Origin: Ecdyonurus torrentis
Lineage: Eukaryota; Arthropoda; Insecta; Ephemeroptera; Heptageniidae
Length of the DNA: 64,000 bases
Assembly (NCBI GenBank): GCA_949318235.1
Contig: OX439127.1
Location: forward strand, 12,887,355-12,951,354
Direction: 5' to 3'
Each line of letters starts with the position of its first letter. Positions within the stretch are counted from its first letter, which is position 1. This document shows positions 38,216-50,766 of this stretch, in pieces. The position numbers were made by a program, and so were the translations under genes. A model generated the notes under the pieces. It was given only the letters and a program-made list of their open reading frames with translations, made no database searches and had not been told where the DNA came from.

Positions 38216-38968
38216 GAAATTGGCAATCAGTGGAACTCCCTCTACACTTTTAGTGTAGCTAAAATACATAAGATTTTGGATGTTTTACAACAAAGATATC
38301 ACTACCAAATATTTAAAAATTTCGTCAAATTTCAGCATTTCAAAATTATATTTTTCGTATGTGCATTTTGTGTGATTAAAAATAAAAATAATACTTCTCT
38401 GCTAAAAAAATTAACTTACTGTGTTTGATTTAATTTACATTTATTTTATTTATTTATTGTATAGGCATGAGAAATTCAGTTTTTCAATTTAATATTTTAT
38501 TTATATCGTGATTCCTAATTCTTAGTAAAAATATATAGTATTTTATACGTTCCTTTCCTATTTTACAATTATTATATTATATTTAATAATAATAATTAAG
38601 CCAATTTAAAATTTATTTATTTTATATAGCATTTATGAAATAAGCGCATATATACACAAAAAAGTTCAAATTAAAATAAATATTTAATTATACATTAATT
38701 ATTTCAATTGGTTAATGAGATTTAAAATAGTTTTAACCTATTTTGAATAAAATGTTATTTTATATAAAGAGTCCGATGCACTCACAGAAAACATCGTGTT
38801 TTTAATCACGTGACAAGAGATTCAAGTGACTGAAGTTATTAAAGGAAATGAACAAAGGTAGTAAACAGATTACAAGCGATAAAGGTATGTCTAGGAGTAT
38901 TGTATTGAATGGCATTCTTGACAAAGTTTGGAAAATACGCTTCTTATATATGAATTTTATTAAAATTA

Positions 38969-40021
38969 TGAAAAGCTCGTATTAGAAATTCCCGTGTTTT
39001 CGAAGTTTGAATCGTTATAATACAAAAATAAAAAGTCACAAAAAATTGAAATTACTTTTGACGTGCGGCTTATAAATCTGACAACATATTTTATAAATTT
39101 CATATTTTTATCGCAAACAATTCGTTCACCATTCGTCAATTAGTAATCTAAAACACCCTGTTTTGAACTTTGTTCAAAAAAGTGAAATTAAAATTATTTT
39201 TCCCATGCAACAACAAGCAATAAAAATTTCAAATTGATATCATAGATTCAAGAAATGTTACTTATTCTTAATGTACAGTTGAAATTTTTTTGCATGCAAC
39301 CCCTTTCTCAAAATTTGCAAAAAACCGATCTCGCATTTTATTAATGCTTTGAAGCTGAAAATTATTTTAGGGGTGCAATTTCATATTCTTAAAAGATTTC
39401 TTTGCAATATACAAAATTATTTTAAAATTAACTAAACTTATGAATTAATTAATTTATAACCCCTGTATTTACGCAAATAGCAGTACATAAAATGCCTGAT
39501 TACCGCAACCAGCAGTACATCAAATTTTTAAAAATTCATTTAATATTATGGAAATAAGATATTTACATTATTAGCAAAAGAACATTTAAAGGATTCAAAA
39601 TTGCACCCCTAAAATAATATTTTCAGCTTCAAAGCATATTAATAGAAGGCGAGATCCGTTTTTTGCAAATTTTGGCAAAGGGGTTGCTTGCAAAAAAATT
39701 TCAACTGTACATTATGAATAAGCAACATTTCTTGACTCTATGATATTAATTTGAAAATTTTATTGCTTGTTGTTGCATGGGAAAAATAATTTTAATAACA
39801 CATTTTTGGACAACGTTCCAAAAACGTTCCAGGGTGTTTTAGTTTACTAATTGATGAATTGTGAACGAACTGTTTGCGATAAAAATATGAAATTTATAAA
39901 ATATATTGTCAGATTTATAAGCCGCACGACAAAAGTAATTTCAATTTTTTGTGACTTTTTATTTTTGTACTATAACGATTCAAACTTCGAAAACACGGGA
40001 ATTTCTAATACGAGCTTTTCA
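38969..40021. mobile_element. 1.05-kb fold-back element with ~425-bp arms
   Basis: Begins TGAAAAGCTCGTATTAGAAA and ends with its inverted copy TTTCTAATACGAGCTTTTCA. Pairing continues almost unbroken through CCGCAC(G/-)TCAAAAGTAATTTC and TTTGCATGCAACCCCTTT to AGGGGTGCAATTT near 39375. The loop of about 200 bp is AT-rich and non-coding. The outer duplicated copy at 55.9 kb lacks it. Confidence 0.88.
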
Positions 40022-40248
40022 TTCTACGCGTGCGATATATTATAAGTGATTCATTTGTGAGCTTCATAGTATTTTATATTTTATGTAAGAAAAAATAAAG
40101 TTGGAGTAAGCTATATACTTGTGTGCCTTCAGTATTGAAATATAGATAGACACACGAATTTGATATAATATTACTTAGTACGTTTGCTAATTAGATTAAT
40201 TAATAATGAAGTAGGTGCTTTAATTATTTGCAATTTATAATTGTTACC

Positions 40249-40250
<2 letters not shown>

Positions 40251-40280
<30 letters not shown>
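40251..40280. repeat. Poly(T) tract, ~30 nt
   Basis: Corresponds in position to a shorter T-rich tract at 56130-56158 in the duplicate. Confidence 0.9.
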
Positions 40281-40492
40281 CATTTTCTTATATTGAAATT
40301 TCATGTTTTGTAATACAGGCTAATTAAAAATATTTGCAATATTATAACGTTTTCAGAAACTATATAAAATAATTAATTAATAAATATTAGTAATTAGTTC
40401 AATATAAATTCAATGGCTTGAAATATATATTTTTTTTATAATATATGGATGCATTTATTTTACTATTACATTATAAGCGGCATTTTATTGCA

Positions 40493-40493
<1 letters not shown>

Positions 40494-40530
<37 letters not shown>
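40494..40530. repeat. Poly(A) tract, ~37 nt
   Basis: Absent from the duplicate segment at 56.4 kb. Confidence 0.92.
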
Positions 40531-40532
<2 letters not shown>

Positions 40533-40801
40533 TGAAAATATATTTGCATTCAATTTTAAAATCAGGCAATCTTTGTATGTTGGCTAAGTTTGGCTAATTA
40601 ATTATTATTTGCATAAATATTTCAAATTTTTATTAATATAGGCGAGAGCAGATAGGTTCAATTCGACAATTCCGTTCAAACATTGTATAAAACGAACTAA
40701 AAATAATAATAATAAATAGAAGAAAAAAAATCAACTAAATTTTTTTTTGGTCGGTTTTATAAAACTAAAATCATTATTACTGTAAACATGGAAGTGCATT
40801 G

Positions 40802-40805
<4 letters not shown>

Positions 40806-40858
<53 letters not shown>
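40806..40858. repeat. (TA)n microsatellite
   Basis: About 25 units. Confidence 0.95.
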
Positions 40859-40860
<2 letters not shown>

Positions 40861-40941
40861 ATACGTATATACACACACACCATATATATGTGTGTGTACC
40901 ACACGGGAGAGCAGGCAGTGCAACAGTGCAACCAATAATAT

Positions 40942-41046
<105 letters not shown>

Positions 41047-41117
41047 CTATTATATCTATTATATCGATGCTCTGTTCGCAATGAGAATACCATTTTTTTA
41101 ATGACGAGGGTGGTTTA

Positions 41118-41385
41118 ATTTCATATTCTAAAAGAAGACATTCTCCTAGATTGATTGATACGCAAATTTCTAATATTTTAGTTTATTAAGTATTTAATTA
41201 ACTTTTTAAACTTGAAAAGTGACATCACCTGCGGCAACTTATATGCATGAGGATATACGAAAAAGTTACCGACCGTGATGTCATTTTGCGACTTTCAAAA
41301 ATTTATTAAAAATCCTTATAATTACCTGAAGAATTGTCAATTGATTCAGAACAAATGTCCTCTTTAAGAATAGGACATAAATTAC
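41118..41385. mobile_element. Fold-back element, uninterrupted relative of the 27.5-28.15 kb element
   Basis: Left TTTCATATTCTAAAAGAAGA and ATTGATACGCAAATTT, right AATTGATTCAGAACAAATGTCC. The centre is GTGACATCACCTGCGGCAAC / GTTACCGACCGTGATGTCA, as in the 27.9-28.0 kb core. About 265 bp. Confidence 0.78.
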
Positions 41386-41389
41386 ATAC

Positions 41390-41995
41390 ATATCTTATAT
41401 ATTTTGGAGAGATCAGAGAAAGAGGAATCTGAAAATTAGGATATAGCCATAGGACAAAATATAATATATGATCAAAAGTGCGGCTCTCAATATAATGAGT
41501 TAATATTTAATTTCTTCCCATATAAACCCATATTTGCGTTTTTGCAACGGATAAAGAAAGAAAAGAAAAGAAACGTTTAAAAAATAATTTTTCACTTGAA
41601 TACCGCACTGAAATCACATTTTGTTTCATGAATAAGGGTAAATTTTTGCAAAAATTAAATTCAAACAGTTCTTATTAATTGCAAAAAATGCCAGGAACAT
41701 AGATTCAACCATTACTAGAATTTCAGGGTCAGTTTATAAAGCTTCTGTTGTTATGTTTGAGAGACAATCCAAATAGCTATAAAATTTTGAAACTTTGGGA
41801 ATTTATTTCTTAATTCTGTAAAATTAATAAAATACAAAATTTAGGTTTGCATGGTTAATCTTTAAGCCTGAACCTGAAATATACAATGTGCTATTGTGCA
41901 TATTTGATTGTGCCAAAACCATGATTTTTAATAAAAATGCCCAAATTAGTAGGAAAATTTACACTATATACACGCCTATATAAATATACACCTTT

Positions 41996-42000
<5 letters not shown>
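41390..42000. other. Intergenic AT-rich DNA, no feature seen
   Basis: No coding or structural signal noticed. Confidence 0.5.

Positions 42001-42045
<45 letters not shown>
42001..42045. repeat. Poly(A) tract, 45 nt
   Basis: Uninterrupted A-run. Confidence 0.95.
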
Positions 42046-42047
<2 letters not shown>

Positions 42048-42385
42048 TTTTCAGGGTCAATGGTACCATGAACTTCATTTAAGGGAATATGGGCTTATAG
42101 ATATGGGCTTTTGTAACATATCACTATATACTAATTTAAAAATTCCACTTCTGTTTTTGCATTAACAGTAACGTAATTTGAAATTTTGTGTCTATATCCT
42201 GTCAAAGGTCATTTTAAGGGTAATTGCAATATCATATTTACGTTTTAAGTTATTAATATAAGATTTATATATTCTAAGTTTTAAAAAAAATCAACAAAAA
42301 TTACAAGTTCAAAGTTTTGAAACCCTGGTATATACCTTCAAACTTCTAAGGAACCCTTACCCTTGTTATCATTTTCTTCTGAATT

Positions 42386-42391
<6 letters not shown>

Positions 42392-42434
<43 letters not shown>
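42392..42434. repeat. Poly(A) tract, 43 nt
   Basis: Second long A-run 350 bp after the first. No retroelement body is recognised before either. Confidence 0.95.
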
Positions 42435-42436
<2 letters not shown>

Positions 42437-42893
42437 AAATAGAAAATATATATGAAAAAATACCCTTCTGGAATTACATGATCTTAAAGGTTAAAAAATA
42501 ATCAGAAATAAAAATTAAACATATGGAAACATATGGGTTAAAGTGCCATAATTTGCAGAATCAACCTTTTAGATTTAATAAAACCCAGAAATAAAAACTA
42601 AAACCCAGAAATAAAAACTTAATAAAGCCAATATAGACTCTGCCATATGCCATATATATTAATATTACGTCAGGATTTATAGGACCATATATATACGTCA
42701 AGCCGGGGCACATTCAGGCACCTATATATTTGAAATTATATCTAGGTAAAATAAAAAGCGTCTGAGCACATGCATGGGACGCTCTGTGATCTATATACAT
42801 ATATAAACCGATTTTTGTACAGTTTTTACAATACAGTAATTGAACTCAATATGTTCCAGTGCTTCTTAAATAATCAATATATTATATTGTTTA

Positions 42894-42897
<4 letters not shown>

Positions 42898-42931
<34 letters not shown>

Positions 42932-42937
42932 TATATA
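42898..42937. repeat. (TA)n microsatellite
   Basis: Two blocks separated by an A. Confidence 0.9.
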
Positions 42938-42939
42938 TA

Positions 42940-42996
42940 GCGTGAATTGGATGTGGCTGGCAAGCCCTGGGTTCGATTCCCAAGTATGGCAAAAAC
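42940..42996 (+). other. tRNA-like B-box fragment (truncated tRNA or SINE piece)
   Basis: GGGTTCGATTCCCAAG fits the T-arm/B-box consensus GGTTCGANTCC and can form a five-base T stem (CTGGG..CCCAA) with one mismatch. There is no matching A box and no acceptor stem, so it is not a functional tRNA gene. It sits between AT arrays. Confidence 0.4.
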
Positions 42997-43133
42997 TTTT
43001 TCACGTTGCTTTTCGATGTGTTATATACCAAAATATTTAATTTCAGACGAAGTAAGGCTTTAGAATTAATTTTCTTAAGTGTTTAATTCATACAAAAATT
43101 CTCATCGTCTCGTAATATTGGGATTAATTTCCC

Positions 43134-43138
<5 letters not shown>

Positions 43139-43170
<32 letters not shown>
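43139..43170. repeat. (TA)n microsatellite
   Basis: About 16 units followed by CACACATACATA. Confidence 0.92.
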
Positions 43171-43179
<9 letters not shown>

Positions 43180-43289
43180 ATATATTTCTTTTATAATATT
43201 TCGTAACAGTAAAAAGCCATATATACTTAACCAAATGCTTAGCAATTTTAAAGAACGACCATCCAGTTCACAAGGTTTTCATTAACTCA

Positions 43290-44280
43290 GGGGACTCAGG
43301 TATAATATCAAATCGGTAATAACCGTTTTCTGTGAAGAAAAATCTCTTACAATTTTTTTTCCGATCGTCAGATCCTTTCGATTTGATAATGATAATTTTA
43401 TACGCAGAAGTATTTTAAGTACATGACATATACATGACAGTTCATTTAAAATTTCTTTAATTTTCTCTTGGTACAGTGGTTTTTGTCGTCATGTCAAACG
43501 AGAGATGTCAGCACCAAACTATAAAATATATATTTATGTGTTATGTTGAAGCCCGGTTGAACCTACACACATATACATACAAGCGATGCTGATGCAATAT
43601 ATTATAAGACAATAAGCTTGTGTATAATATACTCATGTAATATGTCTAGCATTAGTATCAATGGTGTCAATGTCAAAAGTCAAAATACTGGATTAAGATA
43701 TGACTCAGACCTGATTGTGCAGGTCCCCGCCAAATTTTGAATTCTTCTACTTTTATGTTTATAATCATTTGAATCTTTTTCAAAGTAGTAAATTATAGCA
43801 TTAAAAATTACTTAAGTATATCGTTTTCATGATCACCTTGAATTTTTATTCATATATCAATAATCATGTATATTTAAACATTTAATTTTTTTTTATAAAA
43901 TAAATGTAAAACGTCTGAAACGCATGTAATAGTTTGAGTAATAATTTACTGAAGTGCACAAATAGAAAAAAAGTATGCTTTTTTAAAATTTTAACCATTT
44001 TCACTATTTTTCTATATTATTTTTTAAAAAATCACGTTTTTCCGTGACATTAAAAAAAGGAAAAGAAAAGAATGCGGTCTTGAATAATTTTCATATTATA
44101 TATCTCGCAGTAAAATGTAAAAGTATGCTATGCATGCATATTGCATAATGCAGTGCATATACGGGCATATACAGTGGTCACGGGCCCTAAAATCTATTAT
44201 AGGTATATACTTGTACCATTGAATTTCAAATTACTTCAAAACTTGTATAGGATACCCAATATATATACTTTCTATCTATA
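43290..44280. other. Intergenic AT-rich DNA, no feature seen
   Basis: No supportable gene or element. Confidence 0.5.
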
Positions 44281-44282
44281 TA

Positions 44283-44389
<107 letters not shown>

Positions 44390-44637
44390 TACTTATATCT
44401 ATATACTTTCAAATTATAGAGTTTTGTTTTATTTTTATTAGAAGAAAAATATGATACATATATTTTTTGAGGCACACAACACAAATAGTAATACAGAAAA
44501 TAATAATATAATAATAATGGGGAAAAAAACTGCAATAAATAAATTTAATTAATAATGGTTGAAATTCAAAGGTTTCGCATAGGCAGCACAATATTTTTAA
44601 CATTTTACACGGTGTGACTTAAAAAACACCCTAGCTC

Positions 44638-45052
44638 CCTTTTCCTTTCCTTTCCTTTCCTTTCCTTTCCTTTCCTTTCCTTTCCTTTCCTTTCCTTTCC
44701 TTTCCTTTCCTTTCCTTTCCTTTCCTTTCCTTTCCTTTCCTTTCCTTTCCTTTCCTTTCCTTTCCTTTCCTTTCCTTTCCTTTCCTTTCCTTTCCTTTCC
44801 TTTCCTTTCCTTTCCTTTCCTTTCCTTTCCTTTCCTTTCCTTTCCTTTCCTTTCCTTTCCTTTCCTTTCCTTTCCTTTCCTTTCCTTTCCTTTCCTTTCC
44901 TTTCCTTTCCTTTCCTTTCCTTTCCTTTCCTTTCCTTTCCTTTCCTTTCCTTTCCTTTCCTTTCCTTTACTTTCCTTTCCTTTCCTTTCCTTTCCTTTCC
45001 TTTCCTTTCCTTTCCTTTCCTTTCCTTTCCTTTCCTTTCCTTTCCTTTCCTT
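44638..45052. repeat. (TTTCC)n pentamer array, ~83 units
   Basis: Almost perfect TTTCC repeats over 415 bp, with one variant unit (TTTAC) near 44968. The 170-codon ORFs on the minus strand (GKERK repeats) are artefacts. Confidence 0.98.
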
Positions 45053-45055
45053 AAT

Positions 45056-46080
45056 TTTTTTTCTTTTAGGCCACTGGACACTGATATATAGCCCACGAAG
45101 GCCCACTTTCGATTTTTCACAGCCCATCGAGATTTTCTCTAAATTTCTGAGCCAAATAATAATATATTGGTTGTTAATATGGTGCTCCTATGCGAAATTC
45201 TTTGATTTCAACCATTCTTTTATTTTATTTATTTTTATTGCAGTTGGTTTTGCATTATTTTTTTCTGTGCCTGCATACACTCTTTCTGATTTCTAGTTAT
45301 AAAGTCTTCTGTAATAATTTCGTTGCTGTTTTATGAGATATGAGATATATGTGATTTGAAAAATATAATTAATAAAGTAATAATTAAATTTAAAATATTT
45401 TTCAATAATAACTACTAATATTTTCAATATACATATTTTTCAGTGTTGTCATGAAAGCTCATATCTCTCAAATTCAAAATTAGAATCCCAAAACATTCAA
45501 TGTTATTCAATAGTGTATAGTGTTAGCTGTGTTACCCAATATACATACAGCTCTTCCTACTAAAACTGCTTCGGTAATCCATGCTTTAGTATGCACTTAC
45601 ATTATATCATTTTATGTGAAAATGCATAGTAACAATTTTTCAGAGCATCCGCAATTCAATTTATTATTATTATATTTTTTTTTCTTTCTTTAATTCTTTA
45701 TTTTACAATTTTTTAGATAATACAGTATTATCTTTTAATGTCATCAAAAGCAGGACTAAATTTATTATGGTATATTTTATAGGCCCAAACTTTCCAAAAT
45801 TCATTATTCAAAAATTATATCGTTTTTTATTTTTCTTTTTTTTTTTTTTTTTTTAGTTATTTTTTGACGTCATCAAAAAACGTGTCTAAAATCATCTTTT
45901 GTTTGCTTTTTATGTATACACACTCGTTCATGCGTTATCCTGCACGATTGTCGTCAACAAATACAAAACAAGTACACAAACAATCATTTTAGTTCCCCTA
46001 CCCCCTCTTTTTTTGATGACGTTAGAGATAAAGCATTAAAATTTTCGAATCTCTATATAATAACGATACCAACATACTCC
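45056..46080. other. Intergenic AT-rich DNA, no gene seen
   Basis: T-runs at 45836-45854. No further signal. Confidence 0.5.
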
Positions 46081-46087
46081 AATGTTA

Positions 46088-46345
46088 TATGAGCTCGGCT
46101 CAGTTGTGATTAGTCAATTTTGATAACAAAGCTTTCAATTTGGGAGCTGATTGGCTTAACCAATTATTTTGAATTTTGCGGTGCCCCAATTTGGCCAAAC
46201 ATGTCCCTATCTTGTAATATAGAATCTTGGGTCCCAAGCTAGTACCCATGCACAAGATCGTGACACTACCTTGCTCCAAAATATTCAGCTTGACTCACGT
46301 CAGTTGTGATTGGTCAATTTTAGCTTTCACATTTGGAATTTTTTT
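46088..46345. repeat. Diverged direct repeat pair
   Basis: GCTCAGTTGTGATTAGTCAATTTT at about 46098 and GTCAGTTGTGATTGGTCAATTTTA at about 46299 are each followed by AGCTTTC and (A/C)ATTTGG. Two copies about 200 bp apart. Confidence 0.65.
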
Positions 46346-47625
46346 GAAGCTTTGTTTTATGCAATATTATGCAAATAAAATGTCTTGAAGTGTGATGTAA
46401 AATGTAAAAAAAAATAAAAAAAAAAATTTAACGAATTGAAAAATGGTGAAAATACAAAACAAAAATTAATGAATGGTTATAATAAAATTTCCTTAAACGA
46501 CTTTACATAATGCAGTTTGCACTTATTTTCAATTAAAATTAACCTCGCTTATAATGACAGCCAAAAAGTTATGAAAATAATGATTAACGTCAGAAAGGGT
46601 TATATCTAATTTCTGTGAACAAATTCACTTAAGGGTTGTATATAGGTGGCTTAATTGTATCTCAAAATTCAGAACGAAAACTTCCAAGCTTTATGATGAT
46701 ATTTAAAAGTTAATAACAAGCAGCTATACCTATGATAAAATTTTCAGAACTTATTGTGACCATCAGATAAGAGAGAATATAATTATTGAAATTAATGGGC
46801 ACTTATGGGACTAAAACTTCAAAAAATCATAATTTTAATAATAGCTTGGTGACCCCTCAATTTTTTTTACATTTTTGAAAATACCTTATCCTAATGTATC
46901 AATATGTAAAAGTTCAGATTTTTCCTTCTTTGCAACTTTTTAATCAAATCCCGTAGTGCCCTAATTAAGCGCACATTTATTTTATTGTTTAATGTCTTAT
47001 ATATTTTTTTTTTTTTTATTTATTCTTTACTATTATTAAAGATATTCAAATAAAAATATAAAAAATAAAATTGTATTTGTTTTCCTTCAAAAATGGAAGA
47101 GTATTTTTATTGCACAATTTAGTATAGTATTTGGCAAACTATACTTGATTTTTATCCTAAACTTTGCGTCGAACTTAAAAAAATAATTAAAACATTTCTT
47201 CCACTATATTTTCTAATAAATTTTGGAAACAAATGCAATAATAAATAAATAAATATTCATCTATTCAACAATATAAAAAAAAAAACTAATAGGACGAGGT
47301 TTATTTTAGGCCTGCCAAATGTCTGCCCCACTATTACACCTAACCCAAACATTAAAACTCAAAGCTCTACTGTCCTTAAAAATTATCGCATTTGTTTGCG
47401 GCTTTCACAAAATTTTAAAGCAACATCTAGTTAACCCAAGTCCGCAGTGCTTGAAATTAATTTCGATTCAAAATTAATTTTTGATTAATTTTCTACGAGA
47501 GCTCTATCAAAACTACAAACAAAGGAGCTGAGAGAGAGAAGGTGCAATAAAAAAGTAAACGAACAAAGAGCAGTTTTTGAATAGAAAGGATTACCTGTTA
47601 CCTGACAACACGACCCCAATTATCT
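46346..47625. other. Intergenic AT-rich DNA, no feature seen
   Basis: About 1.3 kb with no coding, RNA or repeat signal I can support. Confidence 0.5.
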
Positions 47626-47630
47626 TACGC

Positions 47631-47915
47631 GTCAATGATTTTGATGACTCGCGAAATAACAGTCACAGTGATTCAAATTTATTTTAAATGTTAGTTTTAT
47701 TAAAAATCATGCATATTTCGAAGTTCTAGCGAGATTTTGAACTGCCGTGATATAAAAGTAATGAGTATTATGCAATATTTTTTATTTAAATATACTTTAA
47801 AATGAAGCTAGAACTTCGATCAAATAAGAAATATTCATAATTTTTAATAAAACTAACATTAAAATAAATGTGTTTCACTGTGCCTGTTATTTCGCGAGTC
47901 ATCAAAATCATTGAT
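47631..47915. mobile_element. Fold-back element, ~285 bp (TCAATGATTTTGATGACTCG ends)
   Basis: The arms of about 120 bp pair through TCGCGAAATAACAG(T/G)CACAGTGA, ATGTTAGTTTTATTAAAAAT and CGAAGTTCTAGC. A fragment of one arm is at 1594-1652. Confidence 0.8.
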
Positions 47916-48169
47916 GACATCATCGTTGGAATGATGAATGAATAGTTATATAATATTATAGTCACAATTTCAAAAATGTGAATCTAATTCAAATTTCAAA
48001 ATATATTTATTAATTTCTTTCATCCTACAATCACAATACACAACAAAGCATATCTGCTTAGGTTATCGTAAATAAAAATTCAAAATTACAAATGATAGTC
48101 AATACAATGCAATAATTATACAATAAAAAGAAAAAATATACACATATCATATATTATATAATATAAAAT

Positions 48170-49018
48170 TAATATTAATGAAAATAGCTAGGAGAGATGT
48201 GTTATATTTGGTCATTTATAAATTCATCAATTGAATAATATTGTTTGTTTAATAATAACGTTTTCAATGCCTTTTTTAACATAATAGGATCTTCAATTTG
48301 TCTAACATGTGAAGGCAAATCGTTATATATCTGCAAACAACCACAAAAAGGTCCTCTGTTATACATTTCAGTTCTTTTATAAATACTTGTAATTTTTGAT
48401 TTCACATTTCTTGTATTGTGGCTGTGGTTTATTTCATGACTAGTAAAGTATTGTAAATTTAGTTTAACTTTCATTGAACATTCAAGAATATAGACACATG
48501 GAACAGTAATAATTGTTAATATTTTAAATAAATCTCTACATTCAGTTTTGAAACCTGCACTGAATATAATTCTTATTACTTTTTTTTGAAGTTTAAAAAC
48601 ACGGATAGCATCAACAGAATTCCCTCAACAAATTATACCATATTTAATATGACAATGAAAATTTGCATAATACATCGTAATTAAACAATCAATTTGACTT
48701 TCATGTTTAAGCTCCTTTATGACAAAAATTGTTGAGCATAATTTATTTAGATATATATTCTATATGATCAGTCCATCTCAAATTGTTATCAATTATGATT
48801 CCCAAATATTTAGTTTTTTTGTGAGAAATTAATCGTGTCTGTTAAATACTCAATTTTATTAATCCTATCATTTTTATTTTTTATGTTTTGAAATTGTAGT
48901 ATTTCTGTTTTTTCTACATTTAATTTCAGACCATTTTTATTAAAATAAAATTTAACTTCAGATATGAGATTCTTAATATGATTATTTAATAAAATATTAT
49001 TGGGTGCTGTAACTTTAA
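48170..49018 (-). mobile_element. 5'-truncated LINE remnant: reverse transcriptase C-terminal half
   Basis: Minus-strand pieces in order: FYFNKNGLKLNVEKTEILQF, KTKYLGIIIDNNLRWTDHIE, then after frameshifts and stops YYANFHCHIKYGI, IRVFKLQKKVIRIIF, CRDLFKILTI, and a final 90-codon frame (48474-48202) with HNTRN, NRGPFCGCLQIYNDLPSHVR. This is the usual 3' end of CR1/jockey-clade reverse transcriptase ORFs (the K-T-x-x-x-x-F, Y-L-G, L-x-W-x-x-H and R-x-x-F blocks). It is a different family from the LINE at 0.6-1.6 kb. Several disruptions make it inactive. Confidence 0.85.
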
Positions 49019-49365
49019 AGCCATAGACCACATAAAACAACATGTGCTTTTTAATGAATAAACACGACATGGGATCTTCAAAACTGATGACAATTTTAAC
49101 CAGAATGTTAATGTAGCCCCACGGGAGAGCGTGAAAAAACTGTAAAGTATGCAATTTGCGTGAAAATTCATGTTTCTGACGTCAGAAACATGCAAAAATT
49201 AGTATGAAAATGTTGTGCGGGTTGCATAAATCGAATATTTTGATCACTGCTACAGGGCTACTGTTGGGTTTTGAGACAAAGTAAAGTTATTTATGTAAAT
49301 CCCATCCAGTGTTTTGTGTTATAAATGCTTATGTTTTTCTCTGGTCCATTCCTTTAATATTTGAG
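49018..49365. mobile_element. Interspersed repeat, ~350 bp, copy 2 (inverted relative to 26.2 kb)
   Basis: Reverse complement of 26223-26575. It abuts the 5' truncation point of the LINE remnant, so apparent ORFs across 49018 are chimeric. Confidence 0.85.
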
Positions 49366-49417
49366 TCATCTGCATATCCAACTGCATATCCAATTTTTCT
49401 ATGACAAATTTAACATT

Positions 49418-49547
49418 GGACCACTTGCAATGAAATTTTTTAATTGTTGCGTTGCAATGTGTAAATTTTAACAATTTTTTCGAATTTAAAAAATGCGTTA
49501 TTAAGTTTTCAAATTATTATAAATAGTTCGTTAATTGCAAGTGGTCC
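49418..49547. mobile_element. MITE with GGACCACTTGCAAT ends, intact 130-bp copy
   Basis: TIRs GGACCACTTGCAAT and ATTGCAAGTGGTCC. The interior TTAATTGTTGCGTTGCAA aligns with TAACTGTTGCAACA near the 10370 end of the LINE-split copy. Confidence 0.85.
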
Positions 49548-49985
49548 TTTAAACAAATAAAGAAAACATAGATAAACAAAAATAAACATTTGACATTGCT
49601 CTAATTAGTATTATTTTATTTATTTTGTAATATTTAATATAAATCATTATATTATACTAAAACGCGTTGGGTACTTTCAATTTTTGTTCCAACGCAGTGA
49701 TACAAATTCTGCATGTTCTCAACGGGTCATAATATTTTATTGTTAAGTGTTCATTATATAATATTTAGTATTTTTCATTTTGTAAGAATATATATATAGC
49801 ATAATATAGCTATTTAATTGTAAAAGAACTGTGAACTTTGAGTGTTTTTTAACTTTATGAACTAAAGTAACTATCATTTTATTATTGTTATTACAAAATA
49901 ATGACACCAGCGAGTGTAAAGCCCAGTATCTTCACCCTTCGCAGAAGGTAAGACAAAAATATTTCATCAAGTAAGTTTTTTTTAT

Positions 49986-50033
<48 letters not shown>

Positions 50034-50355
50034 CATACATAAATATATACATAAAATAGAAAAAAATAAAAATAAAGAAATTTCTACTTTTTGGAAAGTG
50101 TCCTAAATACTTGACCCTCTGCTATATAATAGTAATCAACGGTGTGAACGTTTCTCCATAAATTTAATGTCTATTATTTCTCAGTTGGATTGGGCTAGAT
50201 GCCCAAAGGTACCTGTAAGTAATCAGCTTGAGATTGGTATCGTATATAACTTGACCATCCCGTTAGAATGGACCATCAAACTTAGAAACACTATAAGAGA
50301 GTAAAGAGAAACCCACAGAGAAAAGGTGCATGTGCATTTTTTTTATTAAATAAAT
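49548..50355. other. Intergenic, no gene seen
   Basis: Includes a 60-bp relative of the 11.8/12.6-kb fold-back arm (49900-49962) and a (TA)n array (49990-50028). Otherwise featureless. Confidence 0.5.
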
Positions 50356-50367
50356 GGTTGAAACTTA

Positions 50368-50369
<2 letters not shown>

Positions 50370-50414
<45 letters not shown>
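50370..50414. repeat. (TA)n microsatellite
   Basis: About 22 units followed at 50429 by a short (TG)n. Confidence 0.95.
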
Positions 50415-50417
<3 letters not shown>

Positions 50418-50587
50418 ATTATATATTGTGTGTGTGTGTGTGTAAGCAATAATCTTGTTGTAGAAGTAAAATTTGTTTATTGTATAATGAAGCTTGATCA
50501 GCATCGTATAGCTATAGATTTTACAATTATTCTCTTTCTGCTATACTTCATCAGTATGGAATTAGAAACTATACCCTCTCTTAATGC

Positions 50588-50766
<179 letters not shown>

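Larger units (their letters stand above)
38800..40715. repeat. Diverged duplicated segment A (partner at 55.83-56.56 kb), interrupted by a palindrome
   Basis: GATTCAAGTGACTGA, AGTTTGGAAAATA, ATACTTGTGTG(C/G)CTT, ATAACGTTT(T/C)CAGAAACTAT and the AGCAGATAGG block appear in the same order in both segments. The order is kept over about 0.7 kb once the 1.05-kb palindrome at 38969-40021 is left out. Confidence 0.7.

Noticed and set aside
42940..42996. Functional tRNA gene
   Set aside because: B-box only; no A box, anticodon arm or acceptor stem can be folded.
44597..45127. 176-codon Lys/Gly/Glu-rich ORF
   Set aside because: Translation of the TTTCC pentamer array, open in several frames.
49018..49195. 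ORFs that join LINE protein to an upstream peptide (FEDPMSCLFIKK type)
   Set aside because: Chimeras across the boundary of two unrelated repeats; a similar peptide occurs on the opposite strand at 26488 because the repeat is present there too.
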